Origin: an uncultured bacterium
GTDB lineage: Bacteria; Verrucomicrobiota; Lentisphaeria; Victivallales; UBA1829
Direction: 5' to 3'
DNA length: 13,007 bases
Assembly (NCBI GenBank): GCA_900549415.1
Contig: URNX01000068.1
Span: 1-13,007 of the forward strand
A model generated the notes under the pieces. It was not told where the DNA came from. It worked only from the letters and a program-made list of their open reading frames with translations, and did not search any database. This document shows, in pieces, positions 1-6,553 of the stretch. Positions within the stretch are counted from its first letter, which is position 1. The number at the start of each line of letters is the position of its first letter. The position numbers and the translations under genes are program-made.

Positions 1-55
1 TCGGAAGAGCGTCGTGTAGGGAAAGAGTGTAGATCTCGGTGGTCGCCGTATCATT
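1..55. other. Illumina TruSeq universal adapter contamination
   Basis: From memory of the TruSeq universal adapter, these 55 bases equal its reverse complement with only the first three bases (AGA) missing. The stretch starts TCGGAAGAGCGTCGTGTAGG and ends GTCGCCGTATCATT. This is library sequence, not genomic DNA, and it marks the true left end of the assembled contig. Nothing here should be annotated biologically. Confidence 0.97.
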
Positions 56-110
56 AAAAAAAAAAAAAAACAAGAAAACAAAAAAAAAAAAAAACAAAAA
101 AAAAAAAAAC
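56..110. repeat. Poly-A low-complexity run, probably adapter read-through
   Basis: Runs of 14-15 A broken by single C residues (A15 at 56-70, A15 at 80-94, A14 at 96-109) follow the end of the adapter directly. Illumina reads that pass the end of the adapter typically report A, so this is most likely artefact. An assembler could have joined it to a genuinely A-rich genomic stretch. The exact switch from artefact to genome cannot be placed from the sequence; it probably lies between 71 and about 140. Confidence 0.8.
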
Positions 111-281
111 AACAGTAGCAAACAAAAAACAAAAGAAAATCATTAATAAATATTTTAAGATATTTTTCTTACAAAAGAAAGATTATCAATTTATGACACT
201 ATATGTTAATTATGCCATCATTCCGAAACGCCGCGCCCTTGCCCGGAAAACTCTTTTTTCCGTTTTTCTTCGCTTCCGCGC
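111..281. other. A/T-rich leader upstream of the sugar-acid operon, no gene seen
   Basis: No credible coding region is seen. An open frame beginning at 193 continues into kdgK, but its first 55 codons resemble no PfkB protein, so I treat it as leader. The DNA is very A/T-rich to about 210, then mixed. A short inverted repeat (TTTCTT at 165-170, AAGAAA at 175-180) resembles the half-sites of the operator-like repeats at 311-346. It could be a distant third site, but it is low complexity and weak. Confidence 0.5.
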
Positions 282-310
282 TTGCATATTGCGCAAAAGC
301 ATTCTATATT
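282..310 (+). promoter_or_regulatory. Sigma70-type promoter of the kdgK-dgoD-SDR-dgoA operon
   Basis: A -35 box TTGCAT (282-287) and a -10 box TATATT (305-310) are separated by exactly 17 bp. Each box differs from consensus at one or two positions. Transcription would start near 317, giving a leader of about 40 nt before the ATG at 358. The box sequences and spacing are seen; activity is inferred. Confidence 0.65.
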
Positions 311-346
311 TTCTTATCATAAGAAATAATTCTCATAAAATAAGAA
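311..346. promoter_or_regulatory. Tandem inverted-repeat operator candidate
   Basis: The first site is a perfect 7-bp inverted repeat around one base, TTCTTATCATAAGAA (311-325), abutting the -10 box and covering the expected start of transcription. The second site is TTCTCAT, 3 nt, ATAAGAA (330-346), with one mismatch between arms, running into the ribosome binding site (342-350). The two centres (318 and 338) are 20 bp apart, about two helical turns, so bound dimers would lie on the same face. This is the layout expected for a repressor of the sugar-acid operon, perhaps of the GntR or LacI type. The regulator gene is not in the window. Confidence 0.5.
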
Positions 347-357
347 AGGATCGACTT

Positions 358-1455
358 ATGGAAAAGTTCATCGCGGGATTCGGAGAAGTCATGCTGCGTC
401 TTGCTCCGGCCGGAAAAACCCGTTTCGCCCAGGCGCTGCCGGGTACTCTCGAAGCCACTTACGGCGGCGGAGAAGCAAACGTCTGCGCATCGCTTGCAAT
501 TCTCGGAGCGAAATCACGCTATCTCACGGCTCTGCCCGTGAACCCGGTCAGCAACGCGTTCGCAACCCAGCTCCGCGGACTCGGCGTGGACGTCGACCGC
601 ATCCGCTACACGAAACAGGGACGCATGGGCGTCTATTACGCGGAGCACGGCGCGGCGCAGCGCGGCTCCAACGTCGTCTACGACCGCGAACACTCCGTCA
701 TCTCCGAAAGCGCGCCGGAAGATTACGATTTCGCGGCAATGCTTGAGAATGTCGGCCATCTGCACATCAGCGGCATCACGCCCGCGCTCAGCGAAAAGGC
801 TTTCCGCTCAACGCTCGCCATTGCGAAGTTCGCGTCCGAACACGGAATCCGCATCTCCTGCGACCTCAATTTCCGCAAGAAACTCTGGAACTGGGAACCC
901 GGAACCGCTCCGAAAGAACTCGCGAAAAAATGCATGGAACAGATCGTCGCTTTCGCCGACATCATCATCGGAAATGAAGAGGACGCCTCCGACGTTTTCG
1001 GCATCGTCTCCGAAGGCACCTCCGTCGAAAGCGGCAAAATCAACATCGACGGCTACCGCGAAGTCGCGCGCAAGCTCGGCGAGCGTTTTCCGAAGAGCTC
1101 CTTCATCGCCATCACCCTCCGCGAAAGCTACTCCGCCGACCACAACAACTGGGGCGGGATGCTCTATGAAAAAGCCTCCGGGAAGGCGTTCTTCGCTCCG
1201 CTCAATGCAAACGGAGAATATGCTCCCTACGAAATCCGCAACATCGTCGACCGGTTCGGCGGCGGCGACTCCTTCTGCGCCGGACTCATCTTCGCGCTCT
1301 CCGGCGACGAGTTCAACGCTCCCGACAAGGCGATCCGCTTCGCCGTCGCGGCAAGCTGCCTGAAGCACTCCGTCAAGGGCGACTACAACTACACAACCAA
1401 AGATGAAGTCGTCTCCCTCATGAACGGCTCCGGCTCCGGACGCGTCAAACGCTGA
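358..1455 (+). CDS. kdgK: 2-keto-3-deoxygluconate/galactonate kinase, PfkB family
   Basis: This cytoplasmic sugar kinase (365 aa) is expected to phosphorylate 2-keto-3-deoxy-gluconate or -galactonate at O6 using ATP. The N-terminal PfkB glycine motif GGGEANVCASLAILG is at residues 36-50. A KdgK-like substrate stretch with the pattern YYxxxG...R..VVYDRxHS is at 93-113. The C-terminal PfkB signature DRFGGGDSF starts at 298, with the catalytic base Asp304. The start is set at 358 because AAGAAAGGA (342-350) sits 7 nt upstream and because homology begins there; the frame stays open back to 193 but looks non-coding. It is first in the operon, 9 nt before dgoD. The E. coli galactonate pathway uses an unrelated kinase fold (DgoK), so this would be a non-orthologous replacement. 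Family is certain; substrate is inferred from the neighbours. Confidence 0.88.
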   Translation: MEKFIAGFGEVMLRLAPAGKTRFAQALPGTLEATYGGGEANVCASLAILGAKSRYLTALPVNPVSNAFATQLRGLGVDVDRIRYTKQGRMGVYYAEHGAAQRGSNVVYDREHSVISESAPEDYDFAAMLENVGHLHISGITPALSEKAFRSTLAIAKFASEHGIRISCDLNFRKKLWNWEPGTAPKELAKKCMEQIVAFADIIIGNEEDASDVFGIVSEGTSVESGKINIDGYREVARKLGERFPKSSFIAITLRESYSADHNNWGGMLYEKASGKAFFAPLNANGEYAPYEIRNIVDRFGGGDSFCAGLIFALSGDEFNAPDKAIRFAVAASCLKHSVKGDYNYTTKDEVVSLMNGSGSGRVKR

Positions 1456-1464
1456 GGTCCGCAC

Positions 1465-2628
1465 ATGAAAATCACAAGAATTGAACCCATCCTCGTCGGC
1501 GCCCCCACCCCGGGCGTCGGCCTGCTCTCCAGCCGCAACTACATTTTCGTCAAGGTTCATACCGATGAAGGGATCTATGGACTCGGAGAATCCACGCTCG
1601 AAAGCCACGACAATTCCGTCCTCGGAGTCTTCAAGGACATCGAATGCCTGGTGCTCGGCGAAGACCCGACCCGAATTGAATATCTGACACAGAAGATGGT
1701 CAAGCAGCTCTTCTGGAAAGGCGGCGTCATCAAGGGCAGCGCAATCGCGGGCGTGGAACTCGCACTCTGGGATATTCTCGGGAAAAGCCTCGGACAGCCC
1801 GTCTACAAACTGCTCGGCGGAACCTGCCGCGACAAAATGCGCGTCTATGTGAACGGCTGGAGCGGCGGCTCGCTCGACCCCGTCGTCATCCGCGAAAAAG
1901 CGCAGATCGCCATGGCCGCGGGCTACGACGCATTCAAATTCAGCCTAGCCCTCCCCGTCTGGCCGATGAATGACCCGGGCAATCTCCGCAAAATTGCAAA
2001 AGCGGCGGAGACCATCCGGGAAACCATCGGTCCGGACGCTCTTCTCATGTTCGACGGACACGGACGGTACGACGCCGACCTCGCCATCCGCATCGGCAAG
2101 ATCTTCGAACCGCTGGACTTCACCTTCTTCGAAGAACCCTGTCAGCCGGAAGACGAGGAAGGGCTCGCCAAAGTCGCCGCCCATGTCAACATCCCGATCG
2201 CGACCGGCGAGCGTCTCTCGTTCCTGCCGGAATTCAAACGCCTGCTCACCCGCAACTGCGCAAGCGTCATTCAGCCCGACATCGGGCACAGCTGCGGCTT
2301 CGGCACCGCGCTCAAAGCGGCGCGTCTCGCGGAGGCGTTCAACGCGTTCGTCGCCCCGCACGGCCCGATGAGCCCCGTCATCACGACCATTTCGCTGCAC
2401 CTCGATGCGATCATCCCGAACTTCCTCATCCAGGAACGCCTGTTCCTCAACGACTGGCGCAACGAAGTCATCACCGAGCCGCTCAAAGTTGAAAACGGCT
2501 ACATCAAGCTCAACGACAAACCGGGCTGGGGCATCGAACTCAACGAAGAGCTCTGCAAAGCGCACCCCGCAATCCCGCCCTACACTCCGCAGCTCTACCG
2601 TCCCGACGGCGCAGTCTGCGACTGGTAA
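1465..2628 (+). CDS. dgoD: D-galactonate dehydratase-like enolase-superfamily protein
   Basis: This mandelate racemase/muconate lactonizing-type dehydratase (387 aa) is predicted to convert D-galactonate to 2-keto-3-deoxygalactonate with Mg2+. Metal ligands are visible in order: Asp197 in FDGHGR, a Glu in FFEEP (223-224) and Glu249 in ATGERL. The general acid/base His199 (D-x-H, as in DgoD) and His299 in APHGP are present, so the active site looks complete. The stretch SAIAGVELALWDILGK, the motif IQPDIGHSCG and overall length also match DgoD. GAGGT (1455-1459) precedes the ATG. The enolase superfamily is hard to subdivide by eye, so fuconate, rhamnonate or another sugar-acid dehydratase is possible. 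The galactonate-type aldolase downstream favours galactonate. Confidence 0.8.
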   Translation: MKITRIEPILVGAPTPGVGLLSSRNYIFVKVHTDEGIYGLGESTLESHDNSVLGVFKDIECLVLGEDPTRIEYLTQKMVKQLFWKGGVIKGSAIAGVELALWDILGKSLGQPVYKLLGGTCRDKMRVYVNGWSGGSLDPVVIREKAQIAMAAGYDAFKFSLALPVWPMNDPGNLRKIAKAAETIRETIGPDALLMFDGHGRYDADLAIRIGKIFEPLDFTFFEEPCQPEDEEGLAKVAAHVNIPIATGERLSFLPEFKRLLTRNCASVIQPDIGHSCGFGTALKAARLAEAFNAFVAPHGPMSPVITTISLHLDAIIPNFLIQERLFLNDWRNEVITEPLKVENGYIKLNDKPGWGIELNEELCKAHPAIPPYTPQLYRPDGAVCDW

Positions 2629-2646
2629 TGAAAGGAGATTTTCATC

Positions 2647-3375
2647 ATGGATGATTTCAAAGGCAAAACCGTGCTCGTCACCGGCGGTTCACGCGGACTC
2701 GGCGAAGCGTTCTGTCACAAATTCGCAGAACTCGGCTGCCGCGTCTTCGTCAACTACGCACACGGACGCGAAGCGGCGGAACAGGTCGCAGCGGACGTCG
2801 GAGGCATTGCGCTTCCGTGCGATATTTCCAGCGAGGAATCGGTCAAGGCAATGTTCGAAAAAATCGGCGGCGTCGACCTCCTTGTCAACAATGCGCGCAT
2901 CGACCCCTACAAGCGCGGTGCGGATGTTTCCGACGGCGACTGGTGGGATCAAGTCATGTCCGTCAACCTCAAAGGCGCGTATCTCTGCGGAAAATTCGCG
3001 CTGGAGGATATGAAGAAAAAAGGCTGGGGACGCATGCTTCACATCTCGTCGATCTGGGCGTACCAGCCGGCGAACGAACGGATGCTCTCCTATGCGGCGG
3101 CGAAATCCGCCATGCACGCCATGAGCCGCGGTTTTGCGAACCTCGGCGCGCCGTACGGCATCACATCGAACGTTCTCGCTCCGGGACTCATCATGACGAA
3201 ACTTGTCTCGGAACGTCTCACCCCGGAAGCGTTTGCGAAGGAAAAGGCGACCATTCCGCTCGGACGCGGCGAATCCCCCGCGGAGATCGCCGAAGCAGGA
3301 ATCAATATGATGCGTTCCGGCTTCATCACCGGCGAAGTTCTGAACATCAACGGCGGCGCGTTCATGCGCCCGTAA
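2647..3375 (+). CDS. Short-chain dehydrogenase/reductase (SDR), sugar or sugar-acid linked
   Basis: This classical SDR (242 aa) has a single Rossmann domain. The nucleotide-binding motif TGGSRGLG is near residues 12-19, and the catalytic residues are Ser135 (in ISS), Tyr149 and Lys153 (YAAAK). The usual NNAG motif reads NNAR at 81-84, so the conserved Gly is replaced by Arg. AAAGGAG (2631-2637) lies 9 nt before the ATG. Lying between dgoD and dgoA, it most likely acts on a sugar, lactone or keto-acid of the same route. It could be an aldose 1-dehydrogenase that makes galactonolactone, or a KduD/gluconate 5-dehydrogenase-like enzyme. No lactonase gene accompanies it. The fold is certain; the substrate cannot be read from the sequence. 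Confidence 0.85.
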   Translation: MDDFKGKTVLVTGGSRGLGEAFCHKFAELGCRVFVNYAHGREAAEQVAADVGGIALPCDISSEESVKAMFEKIGGVDLLVNNARIDPYKRGADVSDGDWWDQVMSVNLKGAYLCGKFALEDMKKKGWGRMLHISSIWAYQPANERMLSYAAAKSAMHAMSRGFANLGAPYGITSNVLAPGLIMTKLVSERLTPEAFAKEKATIPLGRGESPAEIAEAGINMMRSGFITGEVLNINGGAFMRP

Positions 3376-3390
3376 GAGAAGGTTTTGAAA

Positions 3391-3993
3391 ATGAATTTTG
3401 AATCTCTGATGAAAGAGTGTCCGCTGATCGCGATTCTGCGCGGCATCACCCCCGAAGAAACCGAACAGGTCTGCGACGTTCTGTACAAAAACGGAATCCG
3501 TCTGCTTGAAATTCCGCTGAATTCCCCGAATGCGCTGAAGAGCATCGAGATTGCCGTCAAGCACACCGAAGGCCGGATGCTGGTCGGAGCGGGCACGGTT
3601 CTGACTCCGGAAGACGTCCGGGGCGTTCATGCCGCGGGCGGCAAGTTCATCATCTCCCCGAACACGGATGCTGCAGTGATCCGCGAATCGAAGGCGCTCG
3701 GAATGCTCTCCATCCCCGGCTTCTTCACGGCAAGCGAGGCGTTCACCGCGATTCATGCGGGCGCGGACTACCTCAAGCTCTTCCCGGCGGTTCTCGGCCC
3801 CGGTTATGTGAAGGACCTCAAAGCGGTTGTCAAGAAACCGATTCTCGCCGTCGGCGGAGTGAACGCCGCAAACCTTCCGGACTTCATGAAAGTCTGTGCG
3901 GGCGCAGGCATCGGCAGCGCGCTCTACAAGGCAGGCAAGTCTCTCGCCGACCTTGACCGCGATGCGGCCGCCATGGTTGCAGCGGTGAAATAA
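3391..3993 (+). CDS. dgoA: 2-dehydro-3-deoxy-6-phosphogalactonate aldolase
   Basis: This class I KDPG/KDPGal aldolase (200 aa) splits 2-keto-3-deoxy-6-phosphogalactonate into pyruvate and glyceraldehyde 3-phosphate. Visible landmarks are PLIAILRGITP near the N terminus, Glu40 in EIPLNSP (the expected proton-transfer Glu), GAGTVLTPE, the Schiff-base Lys129 in LKLFPA, GPGYVKDLKAV, and the phosphate-binding AVGGV and GAGIGSALYKAG. These resemble the DgoA branch more closely than Eda. I start at ATG 3391, which has AGAGAAGG (3375-3382) 8 nt upstream; a TTG at 3385 is in frame but poorly spaced. It is last in the operon, 14 bases before the terminator stem. A KDPG substrate cannot be excluded. Confidence 0.88.
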   Translation: MNFESLMKECPLIAILRGITPEETEQVCDVLYKNGIRLLEIPLNSPNALKSIEIAVKHTEGRMLVGAGTVLTPEDVRGVHAAGGKFIISPNTDAAVIRESKALGMLSIPGFFTASEAFTAIHAGADYLKLFPAVLGPGYVKDLKAVVKKPILAVGGVNAANLPDFMKVCAGAGIGSALYKAGKSLADLDRDAAAMVAAVK

Positions 3994-4007
3994 GAAATCA
4001 CGCTTAT

Positions 4008-4054
4008 GCGGACGGGAAAAATCTTCCCGTCCGCTGTCCTTTTAAAGTTTTTTT
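4008..4054 (+). terminator. Intrinsic terminator of the sugar-acid operon
   Basis: A perfect 11-bp stem (GCGGACGGGAA at 4008-4018, TTCCCGTCCGC at 4024-4034) has a 5-nt loop. A T-rich tail follows, with TTTT at 4039-4042 and a T7 run at 4048-4054. It separates dgoA from the riboflavin promoter. Confidence 0.9.
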
Positions 4055-4066
4055 GCCGCAAAGAAT

Positions 4067-4094
4067 TTGATTTCCGCCTGAAAGGGTGTACATT
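4067..4094 (+). promoter_or_regulatory. Candidate sigma70 promoter of the riboflavin operon
   Basis: TTGATT (4067-4072) and TACATT (4089-4094) are 16 bp apart. A start near 4100 would place the FMN aptamer at the very 5' end of the transcript, as is usual for RFN leaders. The spacing is 1 bp short of ideal and the -10 box is imperfect; the A/T-rich TACTTAATTAA just downstream could offer an alternative -10. Confidence 0.45.
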
Positions 4095-4107
4095 ACTTAA
4101 TTAAGAG

Positions 4108-4219
4108 CGATCTTCGGGGTCAGGTGAATTTCCTGAACCGGCGGTAAAGTCCGCGAGCTGAAGCCGATACGGTGAAATTCCGTAACCGACAGTCAAAAAG
4201 TCTGGAAGGGAGAGGGTCG
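4108..4219 (+). ncRNA. FMN riboswitch (RFN element)
   Basis: The conserved RFN blocks occur in order: TCTTCGGGG (4111-4119), CAGGTGAATTTCCTG, ACCGGCGGTAAAGTCCGCGAG, GGTGAAATTCCGTAACCGACAG, and AGTCTGG followed by GGGAGAG at the 3' side. The closing helix P1 can form between CGATCTTC (4108-4115) and GAGGGTCG (4212-4219) with two G-U pairs. The aptamer binds FMN and lies 87 nt upstream of ribBA, so it should repress the riboflavin operon when FMN is plentiful. No T-tract terminator lies between aptamer and gene, which points to control of translation initiation. Confidence 0.97.
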
Positions 4220-4250
4220 ACCGCTATGCTGATTGAGAAAAGCTGATGCG

Positions 4251-4302
4251 TGCGCCTGCAACGCTCTGTAAACAACAGAAAATTTTCAAAACGAAAGGCG
4301 CA
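4251..4302 (+). promoter_or_regulatory. Possible Shine-Dalgarno sequestering helix of the FMN riboswitch
   Basis: TGCGCCT (4251-4257) is fully complementary to AGGCGCA (4296-4302), which includes the GG of the ribBA ribosome binding site (AAAGG at 4294-4298) just before the ATG at 4307. Forming this 7-bp helix would hide the site. A competing small hairpin (GCGT 4248-4251, ACGC 4261-4264) overlaps the left arm and could act as the alternative fold. The complementarity is seen; the switching role is inferred. Confidence 0.4.
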
Positions 4303-4306
4303 AAAA

Positions 4307-5527
4307 ATGAACACTCCGTTCGATTCCGTCGAAGCCGCAATCGAAGACATCCGCAACGGCAAAATGGTTATCGTCACCGATGACGAAAACCGCGAAAATG
4401 AAGGCGATCTCGTCTGCGCGGCAGAAAAAGTCACGCCCGAAGACATTGTTTTCATGGCAACCCATGCGCGCGGCCTCATCTGCACCCCCATCACCGAAGC
4501 CCGCGCAAATGAACTCGGCATCGCGCGTCCGCCGTCCACCGACATGTTCCACACGGCTTTCACGGAAAGCGTCGATTCCAAAATCGGAACCACAACCGGA
4601 ATCTCCGCATTCGACCGCGCGAAAACGGCGCATGATCTCATTGATCCGGAACGCAAGGCTTCCGATTTCGCACATCCCGGACACTCCTTCCCCATCGCGG
4701 CGCGCCCCGGCGGCGTGCTCCAGAGAACGGGTCACACCGAAGCGGCCGTCGATCTCGCGCGGCTCGCCGGCCTCAAACCCGCGGGCGTGATCTGCGAAAT
4801 CATGAACGACGACGGACAGATGGCACGCCTTGATTCCCTCGTCGAATTCAAAAAGAAATGGGGTCTCAAGCTCATCACCGTCGCGGACATCATCGCGTAC
4901 CGCCGCAAAACGGAAAAGCTCGTCGTCCGCGAAGAAACCGTCGATTTCCCGAACAAGCACGGACATTTCAAACTGCATCTTTTCCGCTCCCTGATCGACA
5001 ACTCCACCCATCTCGCGCTCACCTGCGGCGACGTCGCGGGCAAGGACAATGTTCTCACCCGCGTTCACAGCGAATGTCTCACCGGCGACGTTTTCGGTTC
5101 CAGCCGCTGCGACTGCGGGGAACAGCTCGACGCCGCCATGGACATGATCGCCAGAGAGGGCTGCGGCGTGCTCGTCTACCTGCGTCAGGAAGGGCGCGGA
5201 ATCGGGCTTGCGAACAAGATCAAGGCATACAAACTTCAGGAAGAGGGATGCGACACCATCGAAGCCAACGAGCGTCTCGGCTTCCCCGCAGACCTCCGCG
5301 AATACGGAATCGGAGCACAGATTCTGCTCGACCTCGGCGTGAAAGGGGTCCGCCTCATGACCAACAATCCGAAAAAACTCGTCGGCATTGACGGTTACGG
5401 ATTGAAAATCGACGGACGCGTTCCCATTGAAATTCTTCCGCAGCAGTACAACGAGCGTTATCTTGCGACGAAGAAGCAGCGCATGGGACACCTCTTCCAG
5501 AACACGGCATTGGACAACATCAAATAA
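4307..5527 (+). CDS. ribBA: Bifunctional 3,4-dihydroxy-2-butanone 4-phosphate synthase / GTP cyclohydrolase II
   Basis: This fusion enzyme (406 aa) supplies both precursors of riboflavin: DHBP from ribulose 5-phosphate, and the pyrimidine from GTP. The N-terminal RibB domain (about 1-205) has the acidic DDENRENEGD loop at 25-34 and His143 in GHTEAAVDL. The C-terminal RibA domain (about 210-400) has zinc ligands Cys257, Cys268 and Cys270 with the expected 11 and 2 spacing, LRQEGRGIGLANK from 292, and YGIGAQILLDLGV. Both active sites appear intact. The start at 4307 follows AAAGG; an in-frame upstream extension to 4250 lies in the riboswitch leader and is not coding. It is the first gene of the FMN-controlled operon. 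Confidence 0.97.
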   Translation: MNTPFDSVEAAIEDIRNGKMVIVTDDENRENEGDLVCAAEKVTPEDIVFMATHARGLICTPITEARANELGIARPPSTDMFHTAFTESVDSKIGTTTGISAFDRAKTAHDLIDPERKASDFAHPGHSFPIAARPGGVLQRTGHTEAAVDLARLAGLKPAGVICEIMNDDGQMARLDSLVEFKKKWGLKLITVADIIAYRRKTEKLVVREETVDFPNKHGHFKLHLFRSLIDNSTHLALTCGDVAGKDNVLTRVHSECLTGDVFGSSRCDCGEQLDAAMDMIAREGCGVLVYLRQEGRGIGLANKIKAYKLQEEGCDTIEANERLGFPADLREYGIGAQILLDLGVKGVRLMTNNPKKLVGIDGYGLKIDGRVPIEILPQQYNERYLATKKQRMGHLFQNTALDNIK

Positions 5528-5542
5528 GATTGGAGATACAGA

Positions 5543-6028
5543 ATGATCAACAGAACTCCCGGTAAAGTTTTTGAGGGCGAACTCAACGCAAAGGGGCTGC
5601 GCATCGGCATTGTCTGCTCACGCTTCAACGAATTCTTCGTCGGCAAACTGCTCGACGGAGCCATGGACGCGTTTGTCCGCCACGGCGGCGATGCAGCGGA
5701 TGTGGAAGTCGCCTGGGTTCCCGGCAGCTTCGAACTTCCATTCGCGGTTTCCCGCATGCTCGCACGCGGCGGATACGACGCCGTTGTCGCGCTCGGCTGC
5801 GTCATCCAGGGCGCAACCACGCACGCGGCTCAGATCAACAACCAGGTGTCCAAAGGGCTCGGACAGCTCGGCATGGAAAGCGGCGTCCCCGTCATCTACG
5901 GGCTGCTGACCACCGAAAACATCGAACAGGCGATTGAGCGCAGCGGAACCAAAGCGGGCAACCGCGGTTTCGACGTCACAGTCTCCGCCATCGAAATGGC
6001 AAACCTGAACAAAGCATTGAAGAAATAA
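5543..6028 (+). CDS. ribH: 6,7-dimethyl-8-ribityllumazine synthase
   Basis: Lumazine synthase (161 aa) condenses DHBP with the ribitylamino-pyrimidine and normally assembles into pentamers or icosahedral shells. The substrate-binding stretch SRFNEFFVGKLLDGA is at 26-40 and WVPGSFELPF follows. GCVIQGATTH carries the catalytic His94, and VSKGL comes shortly after. The residues just after that His are AAQ, where many homologues have an aromatic FDY-like stretch; this may alter the active-site rim. GGAGAT (5532-5537) lies 5 nt before the ATG, and the gap to ribBA is 15 nt. Length is normal for the family. Confidence 0.96.
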   Translation: MINRTPGKVFEGELNAKGLRIGIVCSRFNEFFVGKLLDGAMDAFVRHGGDAADVEVAWVPGSFELPFAVSRMLARGGYDAVVALGCVIQGATTHAAQINNQVSKGLGQLGMESGVPVIYGLLTTENIEQAIERSGTKAGNRGFDVTVSAIEMANLNKALKK

Positions 6029-6038
6029 GAGTGTTCCG

Positions 6039-6548
6039 ATGATCCCGAATACGAACAAGCACCATCCCGTAAAAGTTTCCGCGCATTCCCACTTCAAGCG
6101 TCTCGGACGCGAACTCGCAATGCAGTATCTCTACGAATGCGACATGGCGGAGGGCAAGGACGACCCCGATGCGCGTCTTCTCTTCTGGCAGCAGGCTTCC
6201 GAAGCCGAACTGACCGATGATGAACGCACCTTCAAAAAGGCAAGTTTCTACGCGGAAAAAATTATCGACGGCGTATTCGCCCATCTTGAGGAGATCGACA
6301 AGGAAATCAGTTCGTTCTCCGAAAAATGGGACCTCTCCCGCATCGCCGCGGTGGAACGCAACATCATCCGCGTCGCAATCTATGAACTGAAGTTCTGCCC
6401 CGATATTCCGGCGCTCGTCAGCATCGACGAGGCAATCGAAATCGCCAAGGAATTCGCCTCCGAGAAGTCGGGCGTCTTCATCAACGGCATCCTCAACGGC
6501 GTCAAGGACACCCTGCCCGCGGGAGCCAAACAACCTCAAGGAAACTGA
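6039..6548 (+). CDS. nusB: Transcription antitermination/termination factor NusB
   Basis: NusB (169 aa) binds boxA RNA with NusE (S10) and supports rRNA antitermination in the cytoplasm. The family pattern is visible: an N-terminal RxLAMQYLYECD helix preceded by a basic stretch, a central helical region with an RN-I-RVAIYEL segment, and the C-terminal IDEAIEIAKEFASEK followed by SGVFINGILNGV. About 15 extra N-terminal residues (NTNKHHPVKVSAHS) are present compared with short NusB proteins. The ribosome binding site is weak (AAGAG at 6027-6031). ribH-nusB adjacency is common in bacteria, which supports the call. It ends 5 nt before ftsY. Confidence 0.94.
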   Translation: MIPNTNKHHPVKVSAHSHFKRLGRELAMQYLYECDMAEGKDDPDARLLFWQQASEAELTDDERTFKKASFYAEKIIDGVFAHLEEIDKEISSFSEKWDLSRIAAVERNIIRVAIYELKFCPDIPALVSIDEAIEIAKEFASEKSGVFINGILNGVKDTLPAGAKQPQGN

Positions 6549-6553
6549 ATCCC

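Noticed and set aside
56..110. Periodic A14-15/C units that look like a short tandem repeat
   Set aside because: They follow sequencing adapter directly and are best explained as read-through poly-A, not a genomic repeat.
193..357. In-frame N-terminal extension of kdgK from an ATG at 193 (55 extra codons)
   Set aside because: The extension spans the promoter, the operator-like repeats and the ribosome binding site, has no family resemblance, and is A/T-rich and basic. The ATG at 358 has a well-placed AAGAAAGGA.
2689..3756. Long minus-strand open frame opposite the SDR and dgoA
   Set aside because: It is a mirror of GC-rich codon bias. The plus strand carries two well-supported enzymes with ribosome binding sites and conserved motifs.
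4250..4306. In-frame upstream start for ribBA at a GTG near 4250
   Set aside because: It lies in the riboswitch expression platform. The DHBP synthase domain begins at the ATG 4307, which has its own ribosome binding site.
4286..5491. Minus-strand open frame of about 400 codons opposite ribBA
   Set aside because: It is antisense shadow of a complete bifunctional enzyme; the translation has no recognisable motif and no ribosome binding site context.
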